NCBI RefSeq assembly: GCF_024359525.1
Contig: NZ_JAKZEU010000003.1
Span: forward strand, 292,701-356,700
DNA: 64,000 nt
Source: Paracoccus albicereus
GTDB taxonomy: Bacteria > Pseudomonadota > Alphaproteobacteria > Rhodobacterales > Rhodobacteraceae
Direction: 5' to 3'
Numbering within the stretch: the first letter of the stretch is position 1; each line of letters opens with the position of its first letter. The position numbers and the translations under genes are program-made. The notes under the pieces are model-generated. The model was given only the letters and a program-made list of their open reading frames with translations. It was not told the DNA's origin and did not search any database. Below, piece by piece: positions 36,552 through 44,732 of the stretch.

Positions 36552-37514
36552 TCAGATCTCGACTTCCACGGCCTTGCCCTGATCCCGGGCCAGATCGACC
36601 ACCGCCGCGGCGACCGCCAGATCCTGCAGACCGACACCAGTGCCATCAAAGATCGTCACTTCAGCGTCGCCCCGGCCCTCATGGGCGCCGGTGATGACCT
36701 TACCAATTGGCGTCACGTCCGCGTCTTTGATCAGCCCTTGGCCAGCGGCATGCTGAAACTCTCCGATGCTGGTGGATTGCGCCACCTCATCGGTGAACAG
36801 GCGCGCGCGGGCGACAAGCGCAGGGTCGAGTTCCTGCTTGCCCTTGGTGTCGGTGCCCATCGCGGCGATATGCGTCGGCCCCTTGACATGGCCGTCCTTC
36901 AGCAGCGGCTCGAAGGCCGAGGTGATCGAGATGATCACGTCCGCCTCGCTGCCCAGACGGTCCAGATCGACCGCCTCGAAGGGCAGACCGATCTCGGCCG
37001 CGGTCTCTTCCAGCCGGCCCAGCATGTCGGGATGGGGGTTCCAGCCCAGGACGCGCTCGAACTTGCCGGCCTTGGACGCCGCGCGCATCTGGAAAGCGGA
37101 CTGATGGCCCGCGCCGATCATGCCCAGCACCTTGGCATCCTTCGGTGCCAGATGCTTGATCGAGACCGAGGACGCAGCGGCCGTCCGCAGCGCGGTCAGC
37201 AGGTTGCCACCCACCGCGGCCGAGACGCGCCCGGTATCAGGGTCAAACAGAAACACCGTGGACTGGTGGTTGATCAGCCCGTGTTTCTGGTTGTTCGGCC
37301 AATAGCCGCCCGCCTTCAGCCCCATGTTCAGCGCAGCGCCGTCAAAGCCGCCTTTGAAGCCGTACAATGCATCCTCATGGCCGATCGCCTCGCGGACGAC
37401 GGGAAAGTTGTAGGCTTTCCCGTCTGCCATCGCGGCGAACACGCTTTCCACCGCGTCGAACGCGGCCTCGGCGGTCATCAGTCCGGCGATTTCCTTCTCA
37501 GGGACGACCCACAT
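36552..37514 (-). CDS. bhcD: Iminosuccinate reductase BhcD
   Basis: The last enzyme of the beta-hydroxyaspartate cycle: reduces iminosuccinate to L-aspartate with NADH, regenerating the amino donor for BhcA. The 320-aa protein belongs to the ornithine cyclodeaminase/mu-crystallin fold: YGFKGGFDGAALNMGLKAG, TALRTAAASS (Arg and Ala of the family), and MIGAGHQSAFQMRA (dinucleotide site, about 133-146). Many databases would call it ornithine cyclodeaminase; the bhcABC context decides. The ATG at 37514 overlaps the bhcC stop (TGATG). Confidence 0.93.
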   Translation of the reverse strand: MWVVPEKEIAGLMTAEAAFDAVESVFAAMADGKAYNFPVVREAIGHEDALYGFKGGFDGAALNMGLKAGGYWPNNQKHGLINHQSTVFLFDPDTGRVSAAVGGNLLTALRTAAASSVSIKHLAPKDAKVLGMIGAGHQSAFQMRAASKAGKFERVLGWNPHPDMLGRLEETAAEIGLPFEAVDLDRLGSEADVIISITSAFEPLLKDGHVKGPTHIAAMGTDTKGKQELDPALVARARLFTDEVAQSTSIGEFQHAAGQGLIKDADVTPIGKVITGAHEGRGDAEVTIFDGTGVGLQDLAVAAAVVDLARDQGKAVEVEI

Positions 37515-38677
37515 CAGTAGGCCTTGCCCCGCGCGCTGACCGGCCAGACGGTTTCGACCTTGCCGTTGCGCACGCCGACGTACCAGTCGTGGACGTTGCA
37601 GGTCGGGTCGCAATGGCCCGGCACCAGGCGCAGCTTGTCGTTGACCTTCAACACGCCCTGCGGGTCTTCGACCACGCCGTGCTCGTCGCTGCACTTGATG
37701 TATTTCACATCGTCGCGGCCATAGATGAACGGCAGTCCGGAATCGACCGACTGAGCCTTGAGGCCGGCATCGACGATCGCCTTGTCAGCCTTGGCGTGGG
37801 ACATGACCGAAGTCAGGATGAACAACGCGTTCTCCCATTCGCCCTTGTCGATGCGCTTGCCGTTCTCGTCGAGGATGCGGCCGTAATCCGCGTCCATGAA
37901 CGCGTAGCTGCCGCACTGCAGCTCGTTGTAGACGCCCGAATTGCTCTCGAAATAGTAAGAGCCGGTGCCGCCGCCGGACACCAGTTCCGGCTCCAGCCCC
38001 TCGGCCTTCAGCGCCTCGACCGCGTCCTTGACCATCGCGATCGCGGTGTCGAGCTTGGCCTTGCGATCTTCATACTTGTCGATGTGCTGCATCGCGCCTT
38101 GATAGGCTTGGATGCCGGTGAATTTCAGACCCGGTGCCGCATCGACGGCCTTGGCGATCGCCACGACATCCTCTGTCTTGGTCACGCCACAGCGGCCGGC
38201 GCCGCAATCGATCTCGATGAAGACCTCAAGCGTGGTGCCGTGCTTTTCGGCGGCAGCCGACAGATCGGCCACGTTGTCGATGTCATCGACGCAGACAATG
38301 ATGCGGCTGCCAAGCTTGGGCAGTTGCGCCAGACGGTCGATCTTCTTCGGATCGCGAACCTGGTTGGAAACCAGCACGTCCTTGATGCCGCCGCGAACGA
38401 AGACTTCGGCTTCGGAAACCTTCTGGCAGCAGACGCCGACGGCGCCGCCCAGCTTTTCCTGCAGCTTCTGCACGTCTACGGACTTGTGCATCTTGCCGTG
38501 GCTCCGGTGACGCATGCCGTGTTCCTTGGCGTAGTCACCCATCTTCTTGACGTTGCGCTCCAGCGCGTCGAGATCGAGGATCAGGCAGGGCGTCTGGATT
38601 TCGCTTTCGTCCATGCCCGGCACGGCCGGCACGTCGAAGCCCACTTCCATGTTCTCGAATTTGGTTTCGGCGTTCAT
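37514..38677 (-). CDS. bhcC: Beta-hydroxyaspartate aldolase BhcC
   Basis: Condenses glycine with glyoxylate to (2R,3S)-beta-hydroxyaspartate. The 387-aa PLP protein is of the D-threonine aldolase/alanine racemase fold type III: the Schiff-base Lys is in RSHGKMHKS (about 58-66), EIDCGAGRCGV binds phosphate, and the C-terminal metal-binding PGHCDPTCN is like D-threonine aldolases. The start is the ATG at 38677 (MNAETKFENME) with AGGAGG just upstream. It lies 11 bp after bhcB. Confidence 0.94.
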   Translation of the reverse strand: MNAETKFENMEVGFDVPAVPGMDESEIQTPCLILDLDALERNVKKMGDYAKEHGMRHRSHGKMHKSVDVQKLQEKLGGAVGVCCQKVSEAEVFVRGGIKDVLVSNQVRDPKKIDRLAQLPKLGSRIIVCVDDIDNVADLSAAAEKHGTTLEVFIEIDCGAGRCGVTKTEDVVAIAKAVDAAPGLKFTGIQAYQGAMQHIDKYEDRKAKLDTAIAMVKDAVEALKAEGLEPELVSGGGTGSYYFESNSGVYNELQCGSYAFMDADYGRILDENGKRIDKGEWENALFILTSVMSHAKADKAIVDAGLKAQSVDSGLPFIYGRDDVKYIKCSDEHGVVEDPQGVLKVNDKLRLVPGHCDPTCNVHDWYVGVRNGKVETVWPVSARGKAY

Positions 38678-38688
38678 CGAATACCTCC

Positions 38689-39636
38689 TCAGTTCCAGGG
38701 CAGCTTGTCGAGATCGACATTGCCGCCGGTGATGACGACACCCACGCGCTTGCCCGCGAAGGCGTCCTTGTTCTTCAGGATGATGGCCAACGGCACCGCG
38801 CAGCTGGGTTCGATGACCATGCGCAAATGCTTCCAGCTCAGCTTCATCGCGTCGATGATTTCTTCTTCGGACGCGGTATAGATGTCCGAGACGTGGTTCT
38901 TGACAAAGTGCCACGTCAGATCCTTCAGCGGAACCAGAAGCCCGTCCGCGATCGTCTTCGGAGCATCGTCGGCGATGATGTGCCCGGCCTTGAAGCTGCG
39001 ATAGGCGTCGTCCGCCTGTTCGGGTTCGGCCGCAATCACCTTCGTTTCGGGCGCCAGCGTCGACAGCGTCAGACAGGTCCCCGAGATCATGCCACCGCCG
39101 CCAATCGGGGCCACCACCATATCCAGCCCGTCGGTCTGTTCCATGAACTCCTTGGAACAGGTCCCCTGTCCCGCAATCACGCGGGGGTCGTTATAGGGGT
39201 GGACGAAATCGCCGCCAGTTTCTGCCTGAACCTTGGCGAAGGTTTCCTCGCGCGACGAGGTCGAAGGTTCGCATTCCGTGATCTTGCCGCCATAGCGACG
39301 CACGGTGTCCTTCTTCGCCTGCGGCGCGGTGCGCGGCATCACGACGTTGCAGGGAATGCCCCGCCTCATCGCTGCGTAGGACAGGCACGAGGCGTGGTTG
39401 CCGCTGGAATGGGTGGCCACGCCCAGCTTGGCCTGCTCCTCATCCAGACCGAAGACTGCGTTGCTGGCGCCACGAACCTTGAAGGCGCCCGGCTCCTGGA
39501 AGTTCTCGCATTTGAAGAACAGCTGCGCCCCGGTCAGTTCGTTCAGATAATCCGACGTCCGGATCGGCGTGCGCCGGATATGCGGCCTGATCCGCTCTTC
39601 CGCGGCCAGCATGTCGTCATAGGTCGGGATGTCCAT
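38689..39636 (-). CDS. bhcB: Beta-hydroxyaspartate dehydratase BhcB
   Basis: Dehydrates beta-hydroxyaspartate to iminosuccinate. A PLP fold type II enzyme of 315 aa: the PLP lysine is in EPGAFKVRGASNA (about 48-60), the substrate loop is THSSGNHASCLSYAA, and the phosphate clamp is IGGGGMISG. It resembles serine racemase and threonine dehydratase without a regulatory domain. I choose the ATG at 39636 (MDIPTYDDM), as conservation begins there; an ATG at 39651 adds five residues. Confidence 0.94.
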   Translation of the reverse strand: MDIPTYDDMLAAEERIRPHIRRTPIRTSDYLNELTGAQLFFKCENFQEPGAFKVRGASNAVFGLDEEQAKLGVATHSSGNHASCLSYAAMRRGIPCNVVMPRTAPQAKKDTVRRYGGKITECEPSTSSREETFAKVQAETGGDFVHPYNDPRVIAGQGTCSKEFMEQTDGLDMVVAPIGGGGMISGTCLTLSTLAPETKVIAAEPEQADDAYRSFKAGHIIADDAPKTIADGLLVPLKDLTWHFVKNHVSDIYTASEEEIIDAMKLSWKHLRMVIEPSCAVPLAIILKNKDAFAGKRVGVVITGGNVDLDKLPWN

Positions 39637-39660
39637 GTGGTCGTCTCTCATCCTACGCTC

Positions 39661-40851
39661 TCAAGCAGCCTTCCGCTGCGTCCCAACGGCCGTCTGGCGG
39701 TAATGTTCCTGTGCCGCCGCGACGCCCGAGCCCAGTTTCACCGGCAGGCCCAGATCGGCCATGACCATCTCGGCGGTGGCGATCCCGGACAGGGCCAGCA
39801 CGTCGCTGAGCTGACCCAGATGGCCGATGCGGAACGCCTTGCCCGCAACTTCGCCCAACCCGGTGCCGAACGCAACGCCATAGGTTTTCAGCGCATGACC
39901 GACGACCTGATTGGCGTCGAAACCGTCGGGCACATAGATCGCGCTGACCGTGTCCGAATAGACCTTGGGGCTCGTCGCGCACAGCTTCAGTCCCCAAGCG
40001 GAGACGGCTTGACGCACGCCCTCCGCGATGCGGTGATGGCGGTCGAAGACGTTTTCCAGACCCTCGGCCAGCAGCATGTCGGACGCGACCTTGATGCCGT
40101 TGATCAGGCCGACCGGCGGCGTGTAGGGGAAGCTGTTCTTGGAATAACTGCCCATCATGTCGCGGATGTCGAAATAGGTCCGCGGCAGGGTCGCCTGACC
40201 GATCGCCTCGATCGCCTTGGGCGAAAAGCCGGTGATGGCCAGACCCGGCGGCAGCATGAAGCCCTTCTGGCTGCCCGTCACCGCGACATCGACGCCCCAT
40301 TCATCCATGCGGAAGTCCATGGACCCGATCGAGCTGACGCCGTCGACGAACAGCAACGCGGGGTGTCCCGCATCGTCCATCGCACGGCGAACCGCGGCGA
40401 TGTCGGACTTGACGCCGGTCGCGGTCTCGTTGTGCGTCGCCAGAACCGCCTTGATCTGGTGACCGGTGTCGCCCTTCAGGATCTCGGCGAAGCGATCGGC
40501 GGGAATACCGTCGCCCCATGGCGTCTCGACGATGGTGACGTCCAGGCCGTGACGCTGGCACATGTCGATCCAGCGGTGGCTGAACATGCCGTTGCGCGCG
40601 GCCAGGACCTTGTCGCCCGCAGACAGCGTGTTCGACAGCGCGACCTCCCACCCGGCGGTGCCAGTGGCGGGGAACAGGAAAACCTGACCCTTGGTCGTCT
40701 TCAGCACCTTTTTCACACCGTCCAGCGCAGGCTTCAGGATCTCGCCGAAGACCGGGCTGCGGTGGTCGATGGTCGGCATGTCGATGGCCTTGCGCAGAAC
40801 CTCGGGCAGGTTCGTCGGGCCGGGAATGAAGACTGGATTCTGGCTGGTCAT
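39661..40851 (-). CDS. bhcA: L-aspartate:glyoxylate aminotransferase BhcA
   Basis: First step of the cycle: transfers the amino group of aspartate to glyoxylate, giving glycine and oxaloacetate. The 396-aa class V aminotransferase has FIPGPTNLPE at the N-terminus, FPATGTAGWE, VDGVSSIGSMDF and the PLP lysine in TGSQKGFMLPPG (about 197). Start ATG at 40851 with a strong AAGGAGG. First gene of bhcABCD. Related enzymes include serine-glyoxylate and ureidoglycine-glyoxylate aminotransferases, which matter in this purine locus. Confidence 0.94.
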   Translation of the reverse strand: MTSQNPVFIPGPTNLPEVLRKAIDMPTIDHRSPVFGEILKPALDGVKKVLKTTKGQVFLFPATGTAGWEVALSNTLSAGDKVLAARNGMFSHRWIDMCQRHGLDVTIVETPWGDGIPADRFAEILKGDTGHQIKAVLATHNETATGVKSDIAAVRRAMDDAGHPALLFVDGVSSIGSMDFRMDEWGVDVAVTGSQKGFMLPPGLAITGFSPKAIEAIGQATLPRTYFDIRDMMGSYSKNSFPYTPPVGLINGIKVASDMLLAEGLENVFDRHHRIAEGVRQAVSAWGLKLCATSPKVYSDTVSAIYVPDGFDANQVVGHALKTYGVAFGTGLGEVAGKAFRIGHLGQLSDVLALSGIATAEMVMADLGLPVKLGSGVAAAQEHYRQTAVGTQRKAA

Positions 40852-40920
40852 GGGGTGTCCTCCTTGGATTGCGCACAATCTACCGAATGCCTGCAACGCA
40901 TGCAATTTTTCTGAAAATAT

Positions 40921-40937
40921 TTTCCGTTTGACGGAAA
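40921..40937. promoter_or_regulatory. Candidate BhcR operator
   Basis: TTTCCGTTTGACGGAAA is a perfect 7-bp inverted repeat with a 3-bp spacer in the 182-bp gap between bhcA and the divergent bhcR. IclR-family operators are short dyads with TTCCG/CGGAA-like arms, so this is the best candidate for autoregulation and control of bhcABCD. Confidence 0.62.
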
Positions 40938-41033
40938 TTAGCTCGATAACTGAGCCAAAACAGAAGCTTGCCTTTTTCCACTTGCCGAAGGGCATTTTGC
41001 CTCTACGGTCCGCACCCGACAAAGGAGGCAGCC

Positions 41034-41834
41034 TTGGCCGAGACGAATCGAAAGCGTGGGCGTCCGCGCAGCACGCCCGAGGGAAGCGGAACGATCCAGG
41101 CGCTCGACCGGGCGCTCGACGTGCTGGACCTGCTCGCCGCCTCGAACGGCCTGACGCTCACCGAGATCGCTGAGCGGATGGGCCAGTCGCCCTCGACCGT
41201 CCACCGCGTCCTGACCACGCTGGCCGCTCGCGGCATCGCCGAGACGGACCCGGTGACGCAGGGCTGGTTCATCGGCGCGGCGACCTTCCGGCTCGGCTCT
41301 GCCTTCATGCGGCGGTCCGGGATCGTCGAGCGGGCGCGCCCCGTTCTGCGCCAGCTCATGGAATCCACCGGCGAAACGGCGAACCTGGGCATCCTGCACG
41401 GCGATTCCGTCATGTTCGTCAGCCAGGCCGAAACGCATGAGACGATCCGCGCCTTCTTTCCGCCCGGAACCCGCTCGCCGCTCCACGCCTCAGGCATCGG
41501 CAAGGCGTTGCTGGCCTTCGGTCGCGACGATGCCCTGACCGCGCTGATGGATCACGCGCCGCTGCAGCGTTTCACGGATCAGACGCTGACCACGCGCGAG
41601 GCGCTGGCCGAAGACATGGCTCGCACCCGCCATCGAGGTTTCGCCGTGGACGACGAGGAACGGACCCGCGGTATGCGCTGCATCGCCGCCCCGGTCTTCG
41701 ACATGACCGGCGCGGCCGTGGCGGGGATCAGCGTCAGCGGACCTTCGCATCGGATCGGCCCGGCGCACGTGAAGACGCTCGGCGTGGTCGTGGCCGATGC
41801 GGCCGAAGAACTGTCGAAGGCGATGGGCGCCTAG
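41034..41834 (+). CDS. bhcR: IclR family regulator BhcR
   Basis: Transcriptional regulator of the bhc operon, reported to respond to glyoxylate in P. denitrificans. The 266-aa protein has an IclR helix-turn-helix (ALDVLDLLAASNGLTLTEIA; SPSTVHRVLTTL, about 25-75) and the effector domain (RSPLHASGIGKALLAF; RGFAVDDEERTRGMRCIAAPV). I choose the TTG at 41034 because GGAGG sits 5 nt upstream; the in-frame ATG at 40968 would add an implausible leader overlapping the control region. Divergent from bhcA. Confidence 0.9.
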   Translation: MAETNRKRGRPRSTPEGSGTIQALDRALDVLDLLAASNGLTLTEIAERMGQSPSTVHRVLTTLAARGIAETDPVTQGWFIGAATFRLGSAFMRRSGIVERARPVLRQLMESTGETANLGILHGDSVMFVSQAETHETIRAFFPPGTRSPLHASGIGKALLAFGRDDALTALMDHAPLQRFTDQTLTTREALAEDMARTRHRGFAVDDEERTRGMRCIAAPVFDMTGAAVAGISVSGPSHRIGPAHVKTLGVVVADAAEELSKAMGA

Positions 41835-41857
41835 GCGCTGGCTCAGTCGAAGGTCGC

Positions 41858-43147
41858 CTACGCGCCCGTGACGCGCCAGATCACGTTGCCCACATCGTCT
41901 GCCATCAGCAGCGACTTGCCATCCGGTCCGACCTTCACACCGACCGGCCGTCCGTAGGACAGCTTCTCGTCCTCCGACAGGAAGCCCCACAGGATGTCGC
42001 GCGCCGGACCCGACGGCTTGCCGTCCGCGAACGGCACGAAGATCAACTTGTAGCCGCTGAGGGTCGATCGGTTCCACGACCCATGCTGCCCGATCACCAT
42101 GCCCGCGCCAAAGCCCGGCAGCGTACCTTCCGGCATCCAGCACAGACCCAGCGACGCGGTGTGGCCGCCAAGCGCATAATCCGGCTGAATCGTGCGCGCG
42201 ACAAGCTCTGCGTCCTGTGGCACGCGGTCATCCACGATCCCGCCCCAATAGGCGAAGGGCCAGCCGTAGAAACCGCCATCCTTGACCGAGGTCAGGTAAT
42301 CCGGCGGCGTCTCGTCGCCCAACCCGTCGCGTTCGTTGACGACCGTCCACAGCTTGCCGGTCGACGGCTCCCATGCGGTGCCGACCGGGTTGCGAAGGCC
42401 GGACGCGAAGATGCGCGCCTGCCGGCTTACGATATCGTATTCCCAGATCGCCGCGCGGCCTTCTTCGGCTTCCATGCCGTCGTCGCCGATATTCGACAAA
42501 GAGCCGACACCGGCATAAATCTTGGTCTCGTCGGGACTGGCGATCAGACTGCGGGTCCAGTGACCGCCCGGCTTGAAGTCGACCAGCTTGCGGCCCGGGC
42601 CGTCCAGCCGATCGGCGCCATCGGCATAGTCGAATGCGACGATCCCGTCGGTGTTGCCGAGATAGAAGGTGCCGTCCACCAGGGCCATGCCAAAGGGCTG
42701 CCGCTGGTTTTCCACGAAGGTCCGTCGCTCTTCCGCCACGCCGTCGCCGTCGGGGTCGCGCAGCAGGCTCACGCGGTTCGCGCTGCGCCCGATCGCGCCG
42801 GCGCGGCGCATCGTCGCCTGCATCGCATGGTCCATCAGCTTCTTCGGCGGATCGGCCTGCAGCAGCGCTTCGGCCACCAGCACGTCGCCGTTGGGCAGAA
42901 CCTCGATCCAGCGCGGATGCTCCAACCCGCTGGCAAAGGCGTTGACCTTCAGCCCCGGCGCCGCCGTCGGTACGCGCCCCTCAGGCCAGCCATGGGCCGT
43001 CGGCATCTTCAGCGTCATGATGCCCTGCGCACGCGCAGCCGGGATAGCAGGCGCGCTGCCCATCGCCTTGTCGGTGGGTGCGCGCCCACGACGCAGCGCG
43101 ACCATCGCCGCGCCCACCATCGATGTCGCCTTTGCAATCACGTCCAT
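41858..43147 (-). CDS. PQQ-dependent sugar dehydrogenase-like beta-propeller (sorbosone dehydrogenase family)
   Basis: A 429-aa six-bladed propeller protein of the GSDH/sorbosone dehydrogenase family. Visible are SGLEHPRWIEVLPNGDVLVAEA, RQPFGMALV, GGHWTRSLIASPDETKIY, SGLRNPVGTAWEP and GQHGSWNRS. Relatives oxidise sugars with PQQ in the periplasm. The N-terminus here is positively charged with only weak hydrophobicity, so a signal peptide is not obvious. The ATG at 43147 has GGGGG upstream; 43159 is also possible. Substrate unknown. Confidence 0.8.
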   Translation of the reverse strand: MDVIAKATSMVGAAMVALRRGRAPTDKAMGSAPAIPAARAQGIMTLKMPTAHGWPEGRVPTAAPGLKVNAFASGLEHPRWIEVLPNGDVLVAEALLQADPPKKLMDHAMQATMRRAGAIGRSANRVSLLRDPDGDGVAEERRTFVENQRQPFGMALVDGTFYLGNTDGIVAFDYADGADRLDGPGRKLVDFKPGGHWTRSLIASPDETKIYAGVGSLSNIGDDGMEAEEGRAAIWEYDIVSRQARIFASGLRNPVGTAWEPSTGKLWTVVNERDGLGDETPPDYLTSVKDGGFYGWPFAYWGGIVDDRVPQDAELVARTIQPDYALGGHTASLGLCWMPEGTLPGFGAGMVIGQHGSWNRSTLSGYKLIFVPFADGKPSGPARDILWGFLSEDEKLSYGRPVGVKVGPDGKSLLMADDVGNVIWRVTGA

Positions 43148-43221
43148 CCCTGCCCCCATCCTTGTGTCGCGGCGATACTAGGCAAAGGCCCACCCGCCGC
43201 AAGTGCGACGGGTGGCCGGGA

Positions 43222-44523
43222 TCACTCGCCGCCGAAGAAGGCGAAGCGCATCACGAACAAGGCCGCCACCACCCAAGTGGCCGGATGCACCTCGCGCGCG
43301 CGACCGGTCAGCAGTTTCAGCGCCGCGTAGCTGACGAAGCCGAAGGCAAGCCCGTTGGCGATCGAATAGGTGAACGGCATCGCGATCGCCGTCAGCATCG
43401 CCGGCGCGGCCTCGGTCACGTCGTCGAAGTCGATCTCGCTCAACTCGCGCGCCATCAGGGTCGCCACGTACAGAAGCGCGGGGGCGGTCGCATAGGCCGG
43501 CACGGCGCCCGCCAGCGGCGCGAAGAACATGGCCAGCAGGAACAGCGCCGCGATGGTCAGCGCGGTCAGACCGGTGCGCCCGCCCGCCTGCACGCCCGAG
43601 GCGCTTTCGACATAGGCTGTGGTCGAGGATGTCCCCAGCATCGAACCGGCGAGAATCGCGGTCGAATCCGCCATCAGCGCACGGCCGAGATTCTTGTTGG
43701 AATGCTCCGGCCCTTCCTTCAGCAGACCCGCGCGTTTGGCGACCCCGATCAGCGTGCCGGTCGCGTCGAAGACCTCGACCAGCACCATGACCAACACGAC
43801 GTGGAAGATGCCGAAGCTCAGCGCGCCCAGTACGTCCAGCTGAAGGAAGGTCGGCGCGATCGACGGCGGCATCGACAGCACGCCCCGGAACTCGCTGACG
43901 CCGAGCAGGATCGAAGCGATCGTGATGACCAGGATGCCGATCAGGATCGCACCCTTGACCCGCAGCGCGTCCAGCGCCGCGATGATCGCAAAGCCCGCGA
44001 TGGTCAGCAGCGTGCCGGTCGCGGTCAGATCGCCCAGTGTCACCAAGGTCGCCGGGCTGTCCACGACAAGGCCGGACGATTGCATGGCGATGATGGCGAG
44101 AAACAGCCCGATCCCCGCCGCGATGCCGCTGCGCATCGACCGCGGAATGCCCTCGATCAGCCAGCGCCGGATGCCGGTGATCGACAGAAACAGGAAGATC
44201 AGGCCGGAAATGAACACCGCACCCAGTGCCTGCTGCCAGGTGAAGCCCATCCCCGCCACGACGGTGAAGGCGAAGAAGGCGTTCAGCCCCATGCCCGGCG
44301 CCATGCCGATCGGCCAGTTCGCCCAGAAGCCCATGATCGCCGAGCCGATCGCTGCAGCCAGGCAGGTCGCCACGAAGACCGCGTCGCGGTCCATGCCGGT
44401 CGATGACAGGATGTTGGGGTTGACGAAGATGATGTAGGCCATCGTCAGGAACGTGGTGATCCCGGCGATGATCTCGGTCCGCGCATTCGTCCCATGCGCA
44501 GACAGGTTGAAGAATTTGTCCAA
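43222..44523 (-). CDS. AzgA/GhxP-type guanine/hypoxanthine permease
   Basis: A 433-aa purine permease of the AzgA branch of NCS2. Family marks are RTEIIAGITTFLTMAYIIFVNP (cut here to its core), GMGLNAFFAFTVV and TSSTTAYVESASGVQAGGRTG, with about 12 membrane segments. Such proteins import guanine, hypoxanthine or adenine by proton symport. I choose the TTG at 44523 (LDKFFNLSAHG) with GGGAGG 5 nt upstream; the ATG at 44565 would give a basic leader absent in relatives. It feeds the purine pathway and faces puuE across a 209-bp gap. Confidence 0.88.
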   Translation of the reverse strand: MDKFFNLSAHGTNARTEIIAGITTFLTMAYIIFVNPNILSSTGMDRDAVFVATCLAAAIGSAIMGFWANWPIGMAPGMGLNAFFAFTVVAGMGFTWQQALGAVFISGLIFLFLSITGIRRWLIEGIPRSMRSGIAAGIGLFLAIIAMQSSGLVVDSPATLVTLGDLTATGTLLTIAGFAIIAALDALRVKGAILIGILVITIASILLGVSEFRGVLSMPPSIAPTFLQLDVLGALSFGIFHVVLVMVLVEVFDATGTLIGVAKRAGLLKEGPEHSNKNLGRALMADSTAILAGSMLGTSSTTAYVESASGVQAGGRTGLTALTIAALFLLAMFFAPLAGAVPAYATAPALLYVATLMARELSEIDFDDVTEAAPAMLTAIAMPFTYSIANGLAFGFVSYAALKLLTGRAREVHPATWVVAALFVMRFAFFGGE

Positions 44524-44732
44524 TGAAGCCTCCCTCGCTCGGGGCCGAAGCTTAGCGCGCCGCATCGACCCGACAATCCGTGCGGACCCGGAAGTCCTTC
44601 AATGCGCCGTTGAGAATGCACCGGCGTTCCGATCCTCGCCAAATCGTTGATACAGCCTTTTGCCCTGGCGGTCTTGCCAATCACGCGCACGCGCGGCTTT
44701 CATGCCGCCATATCAAGGGACAGGAGGGTATG

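Noticed and set aside
36552-37514. Ornithine cyclodeaminase
   Set aside because: The fold matches, but no ornithine or proline genes are nearby, and the gene overlaps bhcC within bhcABCD, so iminosuccinate reductase is far more likely.
37514-38677. D-threonine aldolase or alanine racemase
   Set aside because: The fold is shared, but position between bhcB and bhcD and the operon regulator indicate the beta-hydroxyaspartate aldolase.
40968-41033. Longer BhcR N-terminus from the ATG at 40968
   Set aside because: The extra 22 residues are not IclR-like and have no ribosome site, while TTG at 41034 has GGAGG at ideal distance.
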